This document shows, piece after piece, positions 1 to 7,725 of a stretch of 26,156 nt of DNA (positions are counted from its first letter, which is position 1; every line of letters begins with the position of its first letter). Source of the stretch: Candidatus Bathyarchaeota archaeon. Lineage in GTDB: Archaea > Asgardarchaeota > Lokiarchaeia > Sigyniarchaeales > Sigyniarchaeaceae. Location of the stretch: positions 1-26,156 of the forward strand of contig WJJB01000272.1 of NCBI GenBank assembly GCA_014729935.1, in the 5' to 3' direction. Below the pieces are notes generated by a model that saw only the letters and a list, made by a program, of their open reading frames with translations, made no database searches and was not told where the DNA came from. The translations under genes and the position numbers were made by a program.

Positions 1-287
1 ATTCGGGCATTCTCTTGTACCTACCACAATTTTTCCCTTTTTTTTCCAATTAGCTATTTCATTGTTCCGCGGTTCATGCACGATGGTTTCTTGATTCATG
101 GAATTTCGTGAATATCTTGGATATGTATCCTGCTTCCAGTGTTCGAGACAACTGTTTTAATTAAAACTCGCTTGGTAATATTTTTTGCCGCGAGCATGGG
201 GCAAATTCTTTTTTAGTGTGCACTTGAATTGTATAATCAATTACTCCAATAAATATGAAAAGGTGATGGAATATTCAAATACGTCTT
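1..287. other. Left-edge intergenic region
   Basis: No convincing coding region is visible here. The stretch is AT-rich with poly-T tracts. It holds a TATA-like element near 229-238 that probably serves the membrane protein beginning near 273-288. A minus-strand ATG at positions 10-8 could start a gene that leaves the window, but only three codons are visible, so no call is made. Confidence 0.5.
229..238 (+). promoter_or_regulatory. Possible TATA box for the six-helix membrane protein
   Basis: The sequence TTGTATAATC would place transcription initiation near 255-262. That is just before a purine-rich AGGTGATGG at 261-269, which could act as a ribosome binding site. Prediction is by eye only. 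Confidence 0.35.
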
Positions 288-896
288 GTGCTCGTTGCGG
301 GAATATTATTTGGCATAGGTGGGACGATTCTCACGTTCTCGGTCATGCTTTCAGGCGTGGCAGGCTTGGAATTTGGATCATTGATTGCTTATTACGTTGC
401 AATGGGATTCCTTGTCGCCTTGATTCTCGTTTCCCTGGTGAATTCATTCACTCAAAAGGTGTACGTGCACCCAGATGATAAGTTATTCGGAAATATTTTT
501 ACCTATATCTTATTCATGGCTGTAATCCTTACCTTGGGCAATTTCTTTGACGAGCAAATGAAAGAATTCAGTTACGATGCTGGTGTCTATATCCTGACGA
601 CCTTCGTTTTTGTTTATCTCGTCTTGATCTTGGCGAGAAAGATCGGGTTCCACGAGTTGTTGGATGATACCAACAAGCGGGAGAAGGAATTAATTGCCAG
701 GTTCATCCTATTTTCCATCTTGGTGGGTGCAGGATTGGTTTTCATGAAATACCTGTATGATCAACTGTACGAGATAATGGAATATGGCTGGGGGGTCGTC
801 ATTATAGGTGCATCGACTTTTATCGTGATAATGCTAATTGGAATATCAAGTTGGAAGAAATATGAACCGGTGGGAACGGGATCGATGGATGAATGA
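288..896 (+). CDS. Six-helix integral membrane protein, unknown function
   Basis: I do not recognise the family. The 202-residue product is almost entirely membrane-embedded, with hydrophobic stretches at about residues 2-21, 26-54, 66-87, 100-119, 133-156 and 167-190, and short charged loops between them. The second loop (about 55-65) and the loop at 120-132 are rich in Lys, Asp and Glu. The start is uncertain. The call uses GTG at 288, but the frame is open back to 267 and a purine-rich AGGTGATGG lies at 261-269, so a rare ATT start at 273 is possible. The gene converges on bud32 with 16 bp between their stop codons. It could be a small transporter or a membrane-organising protein; nothing seen settles this. 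Confidence 0.75.
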   Translation: MLVAGILFGIGGTILTFSVMLSGVAGLEFGSLIAYYVAMGFLVALILVSLVNSFTQKVYVHPDDKLFGNIFTYILFMAVILTLGNFFDEQMKEFSYDAGVYILTTFVFVYLVLILARKIGFHELLDDTNKREKELIARFILFSILVGAGLVFMKYLYDQLYEIMEYGWGVVIIGASTFIVIMLIGISSWKKYEPVGTGSMDE

Positions 897-912
897 AGTG
901 CCATTCATTCGA

Positions 913-1614
913 TCAATCCATTCTCTTGTTTTTTTTCACGTACCTGCCCCTTGTTTCGATGCGTTCAATTCTCTTAAGGATGTCATCTATGGATGCACCG
1001 CGAGAGCTGTATTCCCTCCCTTCTTCATACCCCTCTAGGAATCTTGGAAAGATCTCTGCAAAATATTCTGCATGGGTTGACGTGAGAACTCTCTTGAAAA
1101 GGTGGATATCCATGCTCACATCCTCTAAGCTGGTAGAGAACATTGCTAAACCGAAATCGATTATTCTGGGAATCGTGCCTCTGCTTTCTCCTTTTACCTG
1201 CAATACATTGGACGTGGTGATATCCCCGTGCACGATGCCAGCATTATGAATCCGGGCAACTTGGTTACCCAATTCCTTGAACACGCGGGCTGAAGGTACA
1301 GCACCATTTTCCAGCGAATCCTTGATGGATTTCCCGTTGATGTATTCCATGATGATGGTACATGAATCCAAGTCGACCTCGTAAAGCGTGGGAACGGGGA
1401 TGCCGTTACATGCAAGCTTTTCCAAGATTCGAGCCTCGTTTACCGTCCTGCTCGTCCTGATTTGGGCATCCAGCAGGTGATGACGATATGGTTTCCTGGT
1501 TCGGATCTTGTAGAGCGCCTCCCATTCCAGCCATGTCCCACGAAAGAGCCGGGCCTCCGCTCCCTTCTTGAATGCCACGAGGGTGACACCCCGTTTATCT
1601 TGCATGTCCTCCAT
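913..1614 (-). CDS. bud32: KEOPS complex kinase/ATPase Bud32
   Basis: Bud32 is the small atypical RIO-like kinase of the KEOPS complex. It supports Kae1 in making N6-threonylcarbamoyladenosine at position 37 of ANN-decoding tRNAs, acting as an ATPase. The 233 residues match the family's compact size. Visible motifs are the ATP-binding Lys36 in KIRTRKPYR, Glu60, the catalytic loop H129-G-D131-ITTS-N136, and the metal-binding D153-F-G155. The C-terminal tail carries basic residues (RGRYVKKNKR), as usual for Bud32. The start ATG lies a single base after the kae1 stop codon, so the two are almost certainly co-transcribed and translationally coupled. In some archaea the two are fused into one protein; here they remain separate. 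Confidence 0.96.
   Translation of the reverse strand: MEDMQDKRGVTLVAFKKGAEARLFRGTWLEWEALYKIRTRKPYRHHLLDAQIRTSRTVNEARILEKLACNGIPVPTLYEVDLDSCTIIMEYINGKSIKDSLENGAVPSARVFKELGNQVARIHNAGIVHGDITTSNVLQVKGESRGTIPRIIDFGLAMFSTSLEDVSMDIHLFKRVLTSTHAEYFAEIFPRFLEGYEEGREYSSRGASIDDILKRIERIETRGRYVKKNKRMD
929..936 (+). terminator. T8 tract after the membrane protein gene
   Basis: A run of eight T residues begins 33 bases after the stop codon of the six-helix protein and lies inside the 3' end of convergent bud32. Archaeal RNA polymerase terminates at oligo-T in the non-template strand, so this is a plausible terminator for the plus-strand gene. Confidence 0.4.
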
Positions 1615-1615
1615 T

Positions 1616-2602
1616 TTATCTCTCCTGCCTCCAAGGGATATCGACTTGATCTAGCCTCCAGTTCGGCATGACCCTTGATTCCTCCAAGCTGGTGGTGTTC
1701 CCTTGGTCAAATTGCAAGAATCCGGTCCATGCTATCATTGCACCATTATCTCCCGCCAATTTCCTTGGTACAACGTGAAAACTCGCATCCTGTTCTAGTG
1801 CCACTATATCAATCATTTTCTTTAATCTATCGTTAGCTGCAACACCCCCGGTGAGTAATACCTCTTCCTTACCAGTATGCGCAACAGCCCGCTCTGTCAC
1901 CTCCGCCAGCATCGCAAATGTTGTTTCCTGGAGACTATTTGCAATATCCTCGAGGTCATGCTTCGCCAACAACCGGATTGCCGAGGTTAGGATCCCGGAA
2001 AAGGAAAGATCCATTCCTTTAACCACGTATGGTAAATCAAGCAAGAGATCCGATTTCCTTGCCAATTGCTCGATCTTTGGGCCACCTGGGTGTGCCAAGC
2101 CCGCTTCCCGTGCGAAGGTATCAAGCATGTTACCAAGTGCAATATCAAGCGTTTCCCCAAACACTTGGTACCGTCCGCACTTCAATGCCGATATAATGGT
2201 ATTTCCCCCGCTCACGTATAGGCAAAGTGGATCATCGCACCCACATGCCACGCGTCCAATTTCAACGTGTGCAACACAATGATTGACACCCACCATCGGT
2301 ATCCTCAATCCCGCTGATAGGGTCCTGGCAATGGTGGCTCCAATTCGCAAGCAAGGACCCAATCCCGGTCCTTGTGAGAATGCAATCAGGTCGATGTCAC
2401 GAATGGAGACTTTCGCTTCTTTCACGGTTGTGGAAATGACTCCATCAAAGCAATCTTGATGATGCATTGCGGTTTTCAGCGGATGCAAACCTCCCGTTTC
2501 GGGAATGTATGTATCGCTTACCAAGTTCAATACATTCCCCGCATCATCAACAATGCCCGCGCTAAAGGTGTGGGCTGTCGATTCCAACCCTAAAATGAGC
2601 AT
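1616..2602 (-). CDS. kae1: KEOPS catalytic subunit Kae1 (tRNA t6A37 threonylcarbamoyltransferase)
   Basis: Kae1 transfers the threonylcarbamoyl group from TC-AMP to adenosine 37 of tRNA in the cytoplasm. The 328-residue length is typical. The ASKHA fold begins with the phosphate-1 motif LGLESTAHTF. The iron-binding histidines H108 and H112 sit in NHCVAH. The nucleotide-binding segment SGGNT is at 131-135, GNMLDTFARE at 158-166, HPGGP at 171-175, GGVAANDRL near 253, and the metal-ligand Asp in GDNGAMIA near 284. It follows eS31 after an 82-base gap and leads directly into bud32, the usual archaeal arrangement. Because the initiator tRNA in this window reads AUG, an ANN codon, it is a possible substrate. 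Confidence 0.97.
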   Translation of the reverse strand: MLILGLESTAHTFSAGIVDDAGNVLNLVSDTYIPETGGLHPLKTAMHHQDCFDGVISTTVKEAKVSIRDIDLIAFSQGPGLGPCLRIGATIARTLSAGLRIPMVGVNHCVAHVEIGRVACGCDDPLCLYVSGGNTIISALKCGRYQVFGETLDIALGNMLDTFAREAGLAHPGGPKIEQLARKSDLLLDLPYVVKGMDLSFSGILTSAIRLLAKHDLEDIANSLQETTFAMLAEVTERAVAHTGKEEVLLTGGVAANDRLKKMIDIVALEQDASFHVVPRKLAGDNGAMIAWTGFLQFDQGNTTSLEESRVMPNWRLDQVDIPWRQER

Positions 2603-2669
2603 GATCCACGCCTGGTGACTTCATGATGCAACTGAAAAAGGAAAAGACGAGATCACCCGCTTAGCAACG

Positions 2670-2689
2670 GATGATCCGAGGGGATCATC
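2670..2689 (-). terminator. Hairpin at the eS31 stop, possible terminator or attenuator before kae1
   Basis: GATGATCC and GGATCATC form an 8-bp perfect inverted repeat around a 4-base loop, overlapping the eS31 stop codon. On the minus strand it is followed about 30 bases later by pyrimidine-rich GTCTTTTCCTTTTTC. It could lower read-through from highly expressed ribosomal protein genes into kae1-bud32, or act as an RNA processing site. Confidence 0.4.
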
Positions 2690-2972
2690 TACGGTATTGC
2701 TCGCTGCGCCTTGGCCTTCTTTGCCTAGTCCGCCTCGATCCACGGCTCCGAACATTACCATCCTTGGTCAAGAACTGCGTGAAGCTGCAATTACCGCACG
2801 TTCGCCTATCGTAATGTTGTGCCATGTAGAAGCCAGGACCGCAGCGCGGGCATTGGACATTTGACCTCACGATCGTTCCATCTTCTCCCACGCTTAAAAT
2901 TGGTTTTCTCTGTGCCTTCTTTTTCTTTTTTACCTTTTCTTTCCTTGGTGCTGGCCTTCGCTTCTTCCCCAT
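2685..2972 (-). CDS. rps27ae: Small ribosomal subunit protein eS31 (S27ae)
   Basis: eS31 is a zinc-binding protein of the small subunit, shared by archaea and eukaryotes. The zinc site is C41-P-R-C44 plus C59-G-N-C62, with the family signature CGPGFYMAQHYDR between them. The core is about 50 residues, but this product has 95. A lysine-rich N-terminal extension (about residues 1-23) and an Arg/Ser-rich C-terminal tail (about 76-95) flank the core and probably contact rRNA. The gene starts 14 bases after the eS24 stop, so the two form an operon. The ATG at 2972 is the natural start because it directly precedes the basic extension. Confidence 0.95.
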   Translation of the reverse strand: MGKKRRPAPRKEKVKKKKKAQRKPILSVGEDGTIVRSNVQCPRCGPGFYMAQHYDRRTCGNCSFTQFLTKDGNVRSRGSRRTRQRRPRRSEQYRR

Positions 2973-2986
2973 GCAATTTCAACTCC

Positions 2987-3331
2987 TTATTTCTTTCGTC
3001 TTCCCTTCTTCTTCTTTTTCGGTTTCTTCTCTTCTTTCTTGAGGGCATCCCTTTCCTCTTTCTTCATGTTACGGAGTTTCACGTAATTTGGCTCATTCTT
3101 CGTGGATTCCTCGTCTTCATAGATCATGGCAAGACCGGTAACTGCACGCTTCCCAAATCTCGTGGTTATCTTCCTGACAAATACGTGGTCGAAGTCCGCA
3201 TTGTGCATTGCTGCTAGCTTCTCCTTGACCTCTATTCTATCAGGGGGGGAATCCTCATCGATCATGAAACTGATTTCCTTCCGTTTCAAGAGGGGATTTT
3301 CTGTAGTTTCAAGTATGGAGATTTCCAACAT
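2987..3331 (-). CDS. rps24e: Small ribosomal subunit protein eS24
   Basis: eS24 is a small-subunit protein found in archaea and eukaryotes. The product has 114 residues, starting with a beta strand and the segment NPLLKRKEI. The conserved family stretch FGKRAVTGLAMIYED spans about residues 59-73. It ends in a lysine-rich tail (about 93-114). It is the first gene of the minus-strand series eS24, eS31, kae1, bud32. A possible TATA element (TTTAATTA on the minus strand, near 3370-3380) would leave a short leader. Its divergent neighbour is the dephospho-CoA kinase-domain gene. That family often sits in the same archaeal cluster, which supports an ancestral arrangement with one inversion. Confidence 0.95.
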   Translation of the reverse strand: MLEISILETTENPLLKRKEISFMIDEDSPPDRIEVKEKLAAMHNADFDHVFVRKITTRFGKRAVTGLAMIYEDEESTKNEPNYVKLRNMKKEERDALKKEEKKPKKKKKGRRKK

Positions 3332-3497
3332 TTATCACGACATTATATATTGTGTGGAAAAAGGATTGAAATAATTAAAGCATTTGCAAGGACCAATTTG
3401 TTACATTCCTGGGCGTGCCGTGACTTTCAGTCTTGTAACCCGAATCATTAACAATTCAAGAATCCTTAGAAACCATGGATTACCAGATTCTCAACAT

Positions 3498-3502
3498 AGG
3501 AG
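3498..3502 (+). promoter_or_regulatory. AGGAG ribosome binding site deciding a long start
   Basis: AGGAG lies nine bases before the ATG at 3512. It supports the long form of the following protein, including its membrane segments, over a start nearer the kinase domain at MDMFTSFF (residue 105). Confidence 0.5.
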
Positions 3503-3511
3503 CAACGAGTC

Positions 3512-4411
3512 ATGATCTACCCGTGGGGCAAGAATCACCGGGACAAGGCGAAAAGGGCGCCATCGCTGGATATCCCCAAGCAGGTGGTCACCAGGATGCA
3601 AGTATTCACCTTGATAATGGTGGCATACGTGATCGTGGATATGGTGCTTGCCAATCATTTCAAGGCATACCTCTTCAATGATGGAATACTCGTATTTCTT
3701 TTCCTGTACGTGTTACCTGCGATTGCCGTCCTTGCCGTGTATCTTGCATGCATGCTTGTTATTTTCAAGCACAAGTCTACCGGCATCCATGGTGGTCGGG
3801 AACGCAAGCATGCCTCCAAGGAAATGGACATGTTTACCTCCTTTTTCTTCCCAATGGGCGTGCGTTCGCTTAAAATGCCACTTGAATTACGCCCTGAGCT
3901 CGCCAAGATCCACGGGGATCTGATCGCGGGTAGACAAGAGGAAACCCTGCCGGTGATCGAGCAATACATCTCGACGCGTGCTCCACGCAAGATCATCACC
4001 TGCGGTGACGTGATTTCGAAAAATTTTCTCAAGATGCAAGAGCTACCTGATATCATGGTTGTTGATGGCAAGACCTGTCGCAAGGAATACAAGCTTGACG
4101 TTCCGGGAGAATATCAAGCCATTGATATTGAAAATCCAACAGGATCTATTAGCAGGGAGGCTTGGTTCGCAATCAAGAATGCGTTTTTTGTTCATCGGAA
4201 GCTTCTCATTAGAATAGTCAAGGGCGAGGAAGATTTACTCGTCTTGCCCCTCGTGTTACTTGCCCCGGTAGGTTCAATCGTTTCGTATGGACAACCACCC
4301 GTAACTGATACCAATCCCCCCATTCCATCTGGCGCCGTGATGATTCCCGTTTCAAGGAACAGAAAGAAACACTTTTTCGATGTGTTATCGCGATTCGAAC
4401 GCGTGAGATAG
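3512..4411 (+). CDS. GTP-dependent dephospho-CoA kinase domain with N-terminal membrane anchor
   Basis: The C-terminal two thirds (about residues 115-299) match the archaeal GTP-dependent dephospho-CoA kinase family (DUF359), which performs the last step of coenzyme A synthesis. Motifs seen are CGDVISKNF (164-172), PDIMVVDGKTCRKE (179-192), IENPTGSIS (206-214), the hallmark KGEEDLLVLP (237-246) and APVGSIVSYGQPP (251-263). The N-terminal about 110 residues are unusual. A basic leader is followed by two hydrophobic helices (about 29-47 and 58-85) and a basic linker. Known members start close to the LPLELRPEL-like segment, seen here at about 123-130, and are soluble. The gene is divergent from eS24 and precedes PRPP synthetase by about 60 bases. 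Catalytic assignment is strong; the anchoring is inferred from hydrophobicity. Confidence 0.88.
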   Translation: MIYPWGKNHRDKAKRAPSLDIPKQVVTRMQVFTLIMVAYVIVDMVLANHFKAYLFNDGILVFLFLYVLPAIAVLAVYLACMLVIFKHKSTGIHGGRERKHASKEMDMFTSFFFPMGVRSLKMPLELRPELAKIHGDLIAGRQEETLPVIEQYISTRAPRKIITCGDVISKNFLKMQELPDIMVVDGKTCRKEYKLDVPGEYQAIDIENPTGSISREAWFAIKNAFFVHRKLLIRIVKGEEDLLVLPLVLLAPVGSIVSYGQPPVTDTNPPIPSGAVMIPVSRNRKKHFFDVLSRFERVR

Positions 4412-4471
4412 ACCTAAATGCCTTGGAAGCGAAATTGAACTGAATACCACACGCAAGAAGTGAAAAAAGAG

Positions 4472-5374
4472 ATGTCACACAAATACGTGATCGCTGGTCC
4501 ATCATCACAAGCATTGGCAGTGCAGGTATCCAAGTTGCTTGGAATGCCTGCCATTGAAACAGAGTTCAAGAAATTCCCGGACGGGGAAAATTACGTCAGG
4601 TTGAAAATTGAAGATGAAGATTCATTGGCTGGTTCCGAGGTATTCATCATTCAAACAACAGATTTCCCGCAAAATGACCACTTGTGGGAGCTCCTATACT
4701 TGATCTCCATCTCAAGGCGCTTGCAGTGTGAAAAGGTTCACGCTATTGTACCATACTTGGCATATTCACGACAGGACAAGGTGTTCAGGCAGGGTGAAGC
4801 CGTTTCAGCGGAATTGATCCTCACAATGATCGAGCATGCTGGCGCCACCAGTTTTTCCACCATTGACATTCACGCGCCATCGGTGCTTTCCATTCTCTCC
4901 ATTCCCTCCTATAACTTGGACGCCATGCCAGCACTCGCCCAGCACTTGAATGACGTAGAGCTCGTTAATCCTGCCGTGATATCCCCGGATAAGGGCTCGC
5001 GAGCGAGAAGCGGGCAATTTGCCAAGCTCATAAACGCCGAGCTTGTTGAATTTGACAAGAGCCGGGACACGATAACGGGTGAAATCTCCATGGATGGAGA
5101 TGCAAAGGATGCAGATCTTCAAGGGCGGGATGTTGCCATCGCCGATGATATCATCGCCACCGGTGGTACCATGTCTGCAGCAATCTCCTTGGCAAAGAAA
5201 GGGGGCGCCAGGAAATTGTATGCATTGTGCACCCATCCATTGTTGATCAAAAATGCCTGCTTCCGCCTGTTCAATGCTGGCGTGGAGGATGTGATCGGGA
5301 CAAACACGGTATCCTCCCAAGTTAGCAAGGTTTCCGTTGCACCGTTGATCGCGGACCACGTGGTAAACCTCTAA
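4472..5374 (+). CDS. prs: Ribose-phosphate pyrophosphokinase (PRPP synthetase)
   Basis: This enzyme makes PRPP from ribose 5-phosphate and ATP for nucleotide, histidine and archaeal cofactor synthesis. The 300-residue product carries FKKFPDGENYVRL (the N-terminal family signature), the ATP-loop segment AYSRQDKVF (97-105), IDIHAP, the PDKGSRARS stretch (172-180) and the PRPP-binding loop DDIIATGGTM (225-234). ATG 4472 is preferred because homologues begin close to the first beta strand (KYVIAGPSS). A GTG at 4460 would add four residues and is not excluded. It sits in a plus-strand series between the dephospho-CoA kinase-domain gene and trm-G10, with only 4 bp to the latter. Confidence 0.96.
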   Translation: MSHKYVIAGPSSQALAVQVSKLLGMPAIETEFKKFPDGENYVRLKIEDEDSLAGSEVFIIQTTDFPQNDHLWELLYLISISRRLQCEKVHAIVPYLAYSRQDKVFRQGEAVSAELILTMIEHAGATSFSTIDIHAPSVLSILSIPSYNLDAMPALAQHLNDVELVNPAVISPDKGSRARSGQFAKLINAELVEFDKSRDTITGEISMDGDAKDADLQGRDVAIADDIIATGGTMSAAISLAKKGGARKLYALCTHPLLIKNACFRLFNAGVEDVIGTNTVSSQVSKVSVAPLIADHVVNL

Positions 5375-5378
5375 TGGA

Positions 5379-6611
5379 ATGGCAGTCATGTCATCCCCAC
5401 CCCTCGTTTTTTTCATCCTTGGAAGGGATTTGGAGCGTGATGGCACGCTAAATCGAGATGTAACTCCTCACTTGCCAATAATGGAAATTTCCTCACTTCT
5501 TTCCACATTCACCAGCCAGCCAAGTATCTTGTTGGAACCAATCGCATATAGGATGTACATGTCACCTCCTGGCATCCCCCTGGACTCCGGATTGATTGAG
5601 TTCATGAAACGGGCTACCACGCTACATTTCATGGGCACCCAAGATTACAAATACCATTCACCTATGGAATCCTTGCAAGATGCAACTCTTGACTTCTTGG
5701 AGGTGATCGAAGCGGATCAATCCTTCCTTGATCACCTTTCAAGTCGAACCCAACTCAAGACGGGAATGGTAACCTTTTCAATCGCACGGATCTACCACGG
5801 GGTTCCCATTACCAAGGATATCGATCAGGCGATGAAGGAAAGGCTGGGGGAGATCTTCAGGGTACACGCTAGGATGAAAGTGAATTTGGAAAACCCGGAC
5901 ATTCCCATCAACATTCTCATCAGCACGCCTGCTGGTACAAGGGTTGGATTCATGTTCTTTATCTCTCTCCATGGCAGGGGATACCGGAAGCGCGATTACA
6001 CCCACCGTCTCTCTGGCAAGCGTCCCACGTTCGCCGTTGGAACCATGAACCCGCCATTAACAACGTTAATGGTGAACTTGTGCACGATGAAGCCAACCTC
6101 TCGTAGCTTGTTCCTTGATCCCTTTTGTGGCACCGGTGGTATCCTGATCGAGGCACTGGTCCAAGGGTTTCCCGTGCTCGGGCTTGATATTGATGGATCC
6201 AAGTTAGAGGGGTGCAGGAAGAACCTGCTGCACTTCAACCAACGGGGAAATTGGAATCCTGTTGGCATCCACTTGGTTCAGGGAAGCATCTTCAATCTCC
6301 CATTCAGGGACGGCCTAGCTGGAGGTGTCAATGGAGCGATCAGGATCATCTGCACGGATCCCCCCTATGGAAGAATCAGCTCGTTGAACTCGCGCCCCCT
6401 GCTTGGTTACATCACGAAACTCCTGCATGTGGGTCTGAACGCCAAAAAGATCTGTTTTGCAATGCCCGAGCGGAAAAAAAACAAGCTAAAAAGCGTGTTG
6501 GGTGAGTTCATGGTAAAATCCCCTTTTTCCTTCAACGTGGAGGTTATACCTTACCACCACCACTCGAGTTTCAAGCGAGTCATCGTTCAGCTGGTGCGGA
6601 AACCTGCCTAA
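5379..6611 (+). CDS. tRNA (guanine-10, N2) methyltransferase Trm-G10/Trm11 type
   Basis: This enzyme methylates N2 of guanosine 10 in tRNA, once or twice, using S-adenosylmethionine. The 410 residues fit the family's layout: an N-terminal ferredoxin-like part, a THUMP RNA-binding domain (about 90-200), and a C-terminal Rossmann methyltransferase. The SAM-binding loop is DPFCGTGG (247-254), the ribose-binding acid is D270 in LGLDIDG, and the catalytic motif IV is TDPPYG (326-331), diagnostic of N2-guanine methylation. A second in-frame ATG at 5388 (MSSPPLVFFILGRD) is an equally reasonable start. The gene starts four bases after the prs stop, so the two are probably co-transcribed. The initiator tRNA in this window has G at position 10 and is a possible substrate. 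Confidence 0.94.
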   Translation: MAVMSSPPLVFFILGRDLERDGTLNRDVTPHLPIMEISSLLSTFTSQPSILLEPIAYRMYMSPPGIPLDSGLIEFMKRATTLHFMGTQDYKYHSPMESLQDATLDFLEVIEADQSFLDHLSSRTQLKTGMVTFSIARIYHGVPITKDIDQAMKERLGEIFRVHARMKVNLENPDIPINILISTPAGTRVGFMFFISLHGRGYRKRDYTHRLSGKRPTFAVGTMNPPLTTLMVNLCTMKPTSRSLFLDPFCGTGGILIEALVQGFPVLGLDIDGSKLEGCRKNLLHFNQRGNWNPVGIHLVQGSIFNLPFRDGLAGGVNGAIRIICTDPPYGRISSLNSRPLLGYITKLLHVGLNAKKICFAMPERKKNKLKSVLGEFMVKSPFSFNVEVIPYHHHSSFKRVIVQLVRKPA

Positions 6612-6628
6612 AATGCCATGGCGACATT

Positions 6629-7114
6629 CTAGTCCAATGGAAAACCTCGAGGCTCGAGCACGATTCCATCCTTGGTTGGGGGTGCTAGCCAATCAATCAA
6701 TGTTCGAACATTCTTGTATTGGATGAAAACTGCGATGGGCCCCATTGGAGATTCACCTGGAGTCGCAAAATGTACCTTGTTTTTCAATGCCGCTTGCTTG
6801 TGAAGCATGAATCTGAATGCCGTTCCATCGATTGAATTTCCGAGGAACATGCGCCTTGCTGTCTCAACAATTCCCTGCTGTCGCAATAAGGAATGGAGAG
6901 TATCGAGTGACTCCCGCCCCACCATGATAATCCTGCAATTCTCGCATGTAGTCTTGTATGATGTTCGGGGGTCACCAAAGATGGTGGATTCTTCCTCCAC
7001 GACCCGGCATTCAAGCCCGCTCGGTTCAAACGGGAAGATATTCAGCGCGGCCGTGATCACGACGTTCCTGTCCTCCGTTGGATACACCGGGAACATGATG
7101 GTGGTTTGGATCAT
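6629..7114 (-). CDS. UPF0201 family protein (putative RNA-binding)
   Basis: The 161-residue product fits the archaeal UPF0201 family (COG1325, described as exosome-subunit-like and RNA-binding). It has an N-terminal alternating beta region (VFPVYPTED to NIFPF), a helix containing SLDTLHSLLRQQGIVETAR (about 68-86), and the segment FATPGESPMGPIAVFI (about 116-131), typical of the family. Its start overlaps the stop codon of the upstream UPF0200 gene by 4 bases (ATGA), showing translational coupling. In several archaea the two proteins are fused. The molecular role is unproven. It converges with trm-G10, whose stop is 17 bases away. Confidence 0.88.
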   Translation of the reverse strand: MIQTTIMFPVYPTEDRNVVITAALNIFPFEPSGLECRVVEEESTIFGDPRTSYKTTCENCRIIMVGRESLDTLHSLLRQQGIVETARRMFLGNSIDGTAFRFMLHKQAALKNKVHFATPGESPMGPIAVFIQYKNVRTLIDWLAPPTKDGIVLEPRGFPLD

Positions 7115-7695
7115 CTCAACGTCGCCTTTGTTGATAGGATTTGTCTCATCACGTGTACTATATCCTCCCGTAGCTTTTCAACGCTCGTGTTTTCATCGTT
7201 TATAATCATGGCATCTGACATGGCGATGACATTGCCAATACCAAATGCCAGTTCTCTCATGTCCCGTTCCTTGCAGTACTTCAAGGTTTTTTCATCATCC
7301 TGCCGTCCCCGATTCATCATCCGCTCGTGACGGGTCGCCGGGGGGGAAAATATTCCCACCAAGCTCATGGTCCAATGGTTCCTGAATAATTCAACCTCAT
7401 GGAGGGATCGAATGCCATCTATGATTACCAGATTGCTATCTTCGATCTTCTCTTGTATGTACCCGATCGTCAACCTGGCAACCGCATCCTGCCCGTGCTT
7501 CTCCCTAAGTTCTTCTGCCATCAAGCCAAGGGTGCGAGCATTTAACGGCAAACCTTGTCTCCTGATTTCCCTTCTCACCATGTCACCCATCGTGATGATA
7601 TCACCATTCATGGCCGTTCGAATGATTTCCAATGCAGCGGTTTTCCCGGAACCTGGCATCCCGACAACCCCAACGACGGTCATGTGTTCATGCAT
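7111..7695 (-). CDS. UPF0200 family P-loop kinase-like protein
   Basis: This is a nucleoside/dephospho-CoA kinase-like P-loop protein of the archaeal UPF0200 family (COG0237-related). It has 194 residues with Walker A GMPGSGKT (about 12-19), a DGIRS segment with a Walker-B-like acid (IIDGIRSLHEVELF), and an Arg-rich lid (ERMMNRGRQDD) followed by the family's FGIGNVIAMSDAMIIN stretch. The substrate is unknown. The enzyme in this window with the actual archaeal dephospho-CoA kinase motifs is the anchored protein at 3512, so this gene is probably not the CoA kinase. ATG 7695 is preferred over ATG 7683 because a TATA box lies 27 bases upstream, fitting a leaderless transcript. Confidence 0.9.
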   Translation of the reverse strand: MHEHMTVVGVVGMPGSGKTAALEIIRTAMNGDIITMGDMVRREIRRQGLPLNARTLGLMAEELREKHGQDAVARLTIGYIQEKIEDSNLVIIDGIRSLHEVELFRNHWTMSLVGIFSPPATRHERMMNRGRQDDEKTLKYCKERDMRELAFGIGNVIAMSDAMIINDENTSVEKLREDIVHVMRQILSTKATLR

Positions 7696-7718
7696 GATGC
7701 GATGTAATCCCGCAGGTC

Positions 7719-7725
7719 TTATAAA
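7719..7725. promoter_or_regulatory. Shared bidirectional TATA element
   Basis: TTATAAA on the plus strand reads TTTATAA on the minus strand. The centre (7722) is 27 bases from the minus-strand ATG of the UPF0200 gene and 32 bases from the plus-strand ATG of the acetyltransferase. It can therefore serve as a TATA box in both directions, with leaderless or very short leaders. Confidence 0.55.

Noticed and set aside
1..10. Possible minus-strand gene start at the left edge
   Set aside because: Only three codons are visible; no protein can be judged.
185..478. 97-codon frame overlapping the start of the membrane protein
   Set aside because: It is a shadow of the six-helix protein; the translation is mixed in composition with no family features.
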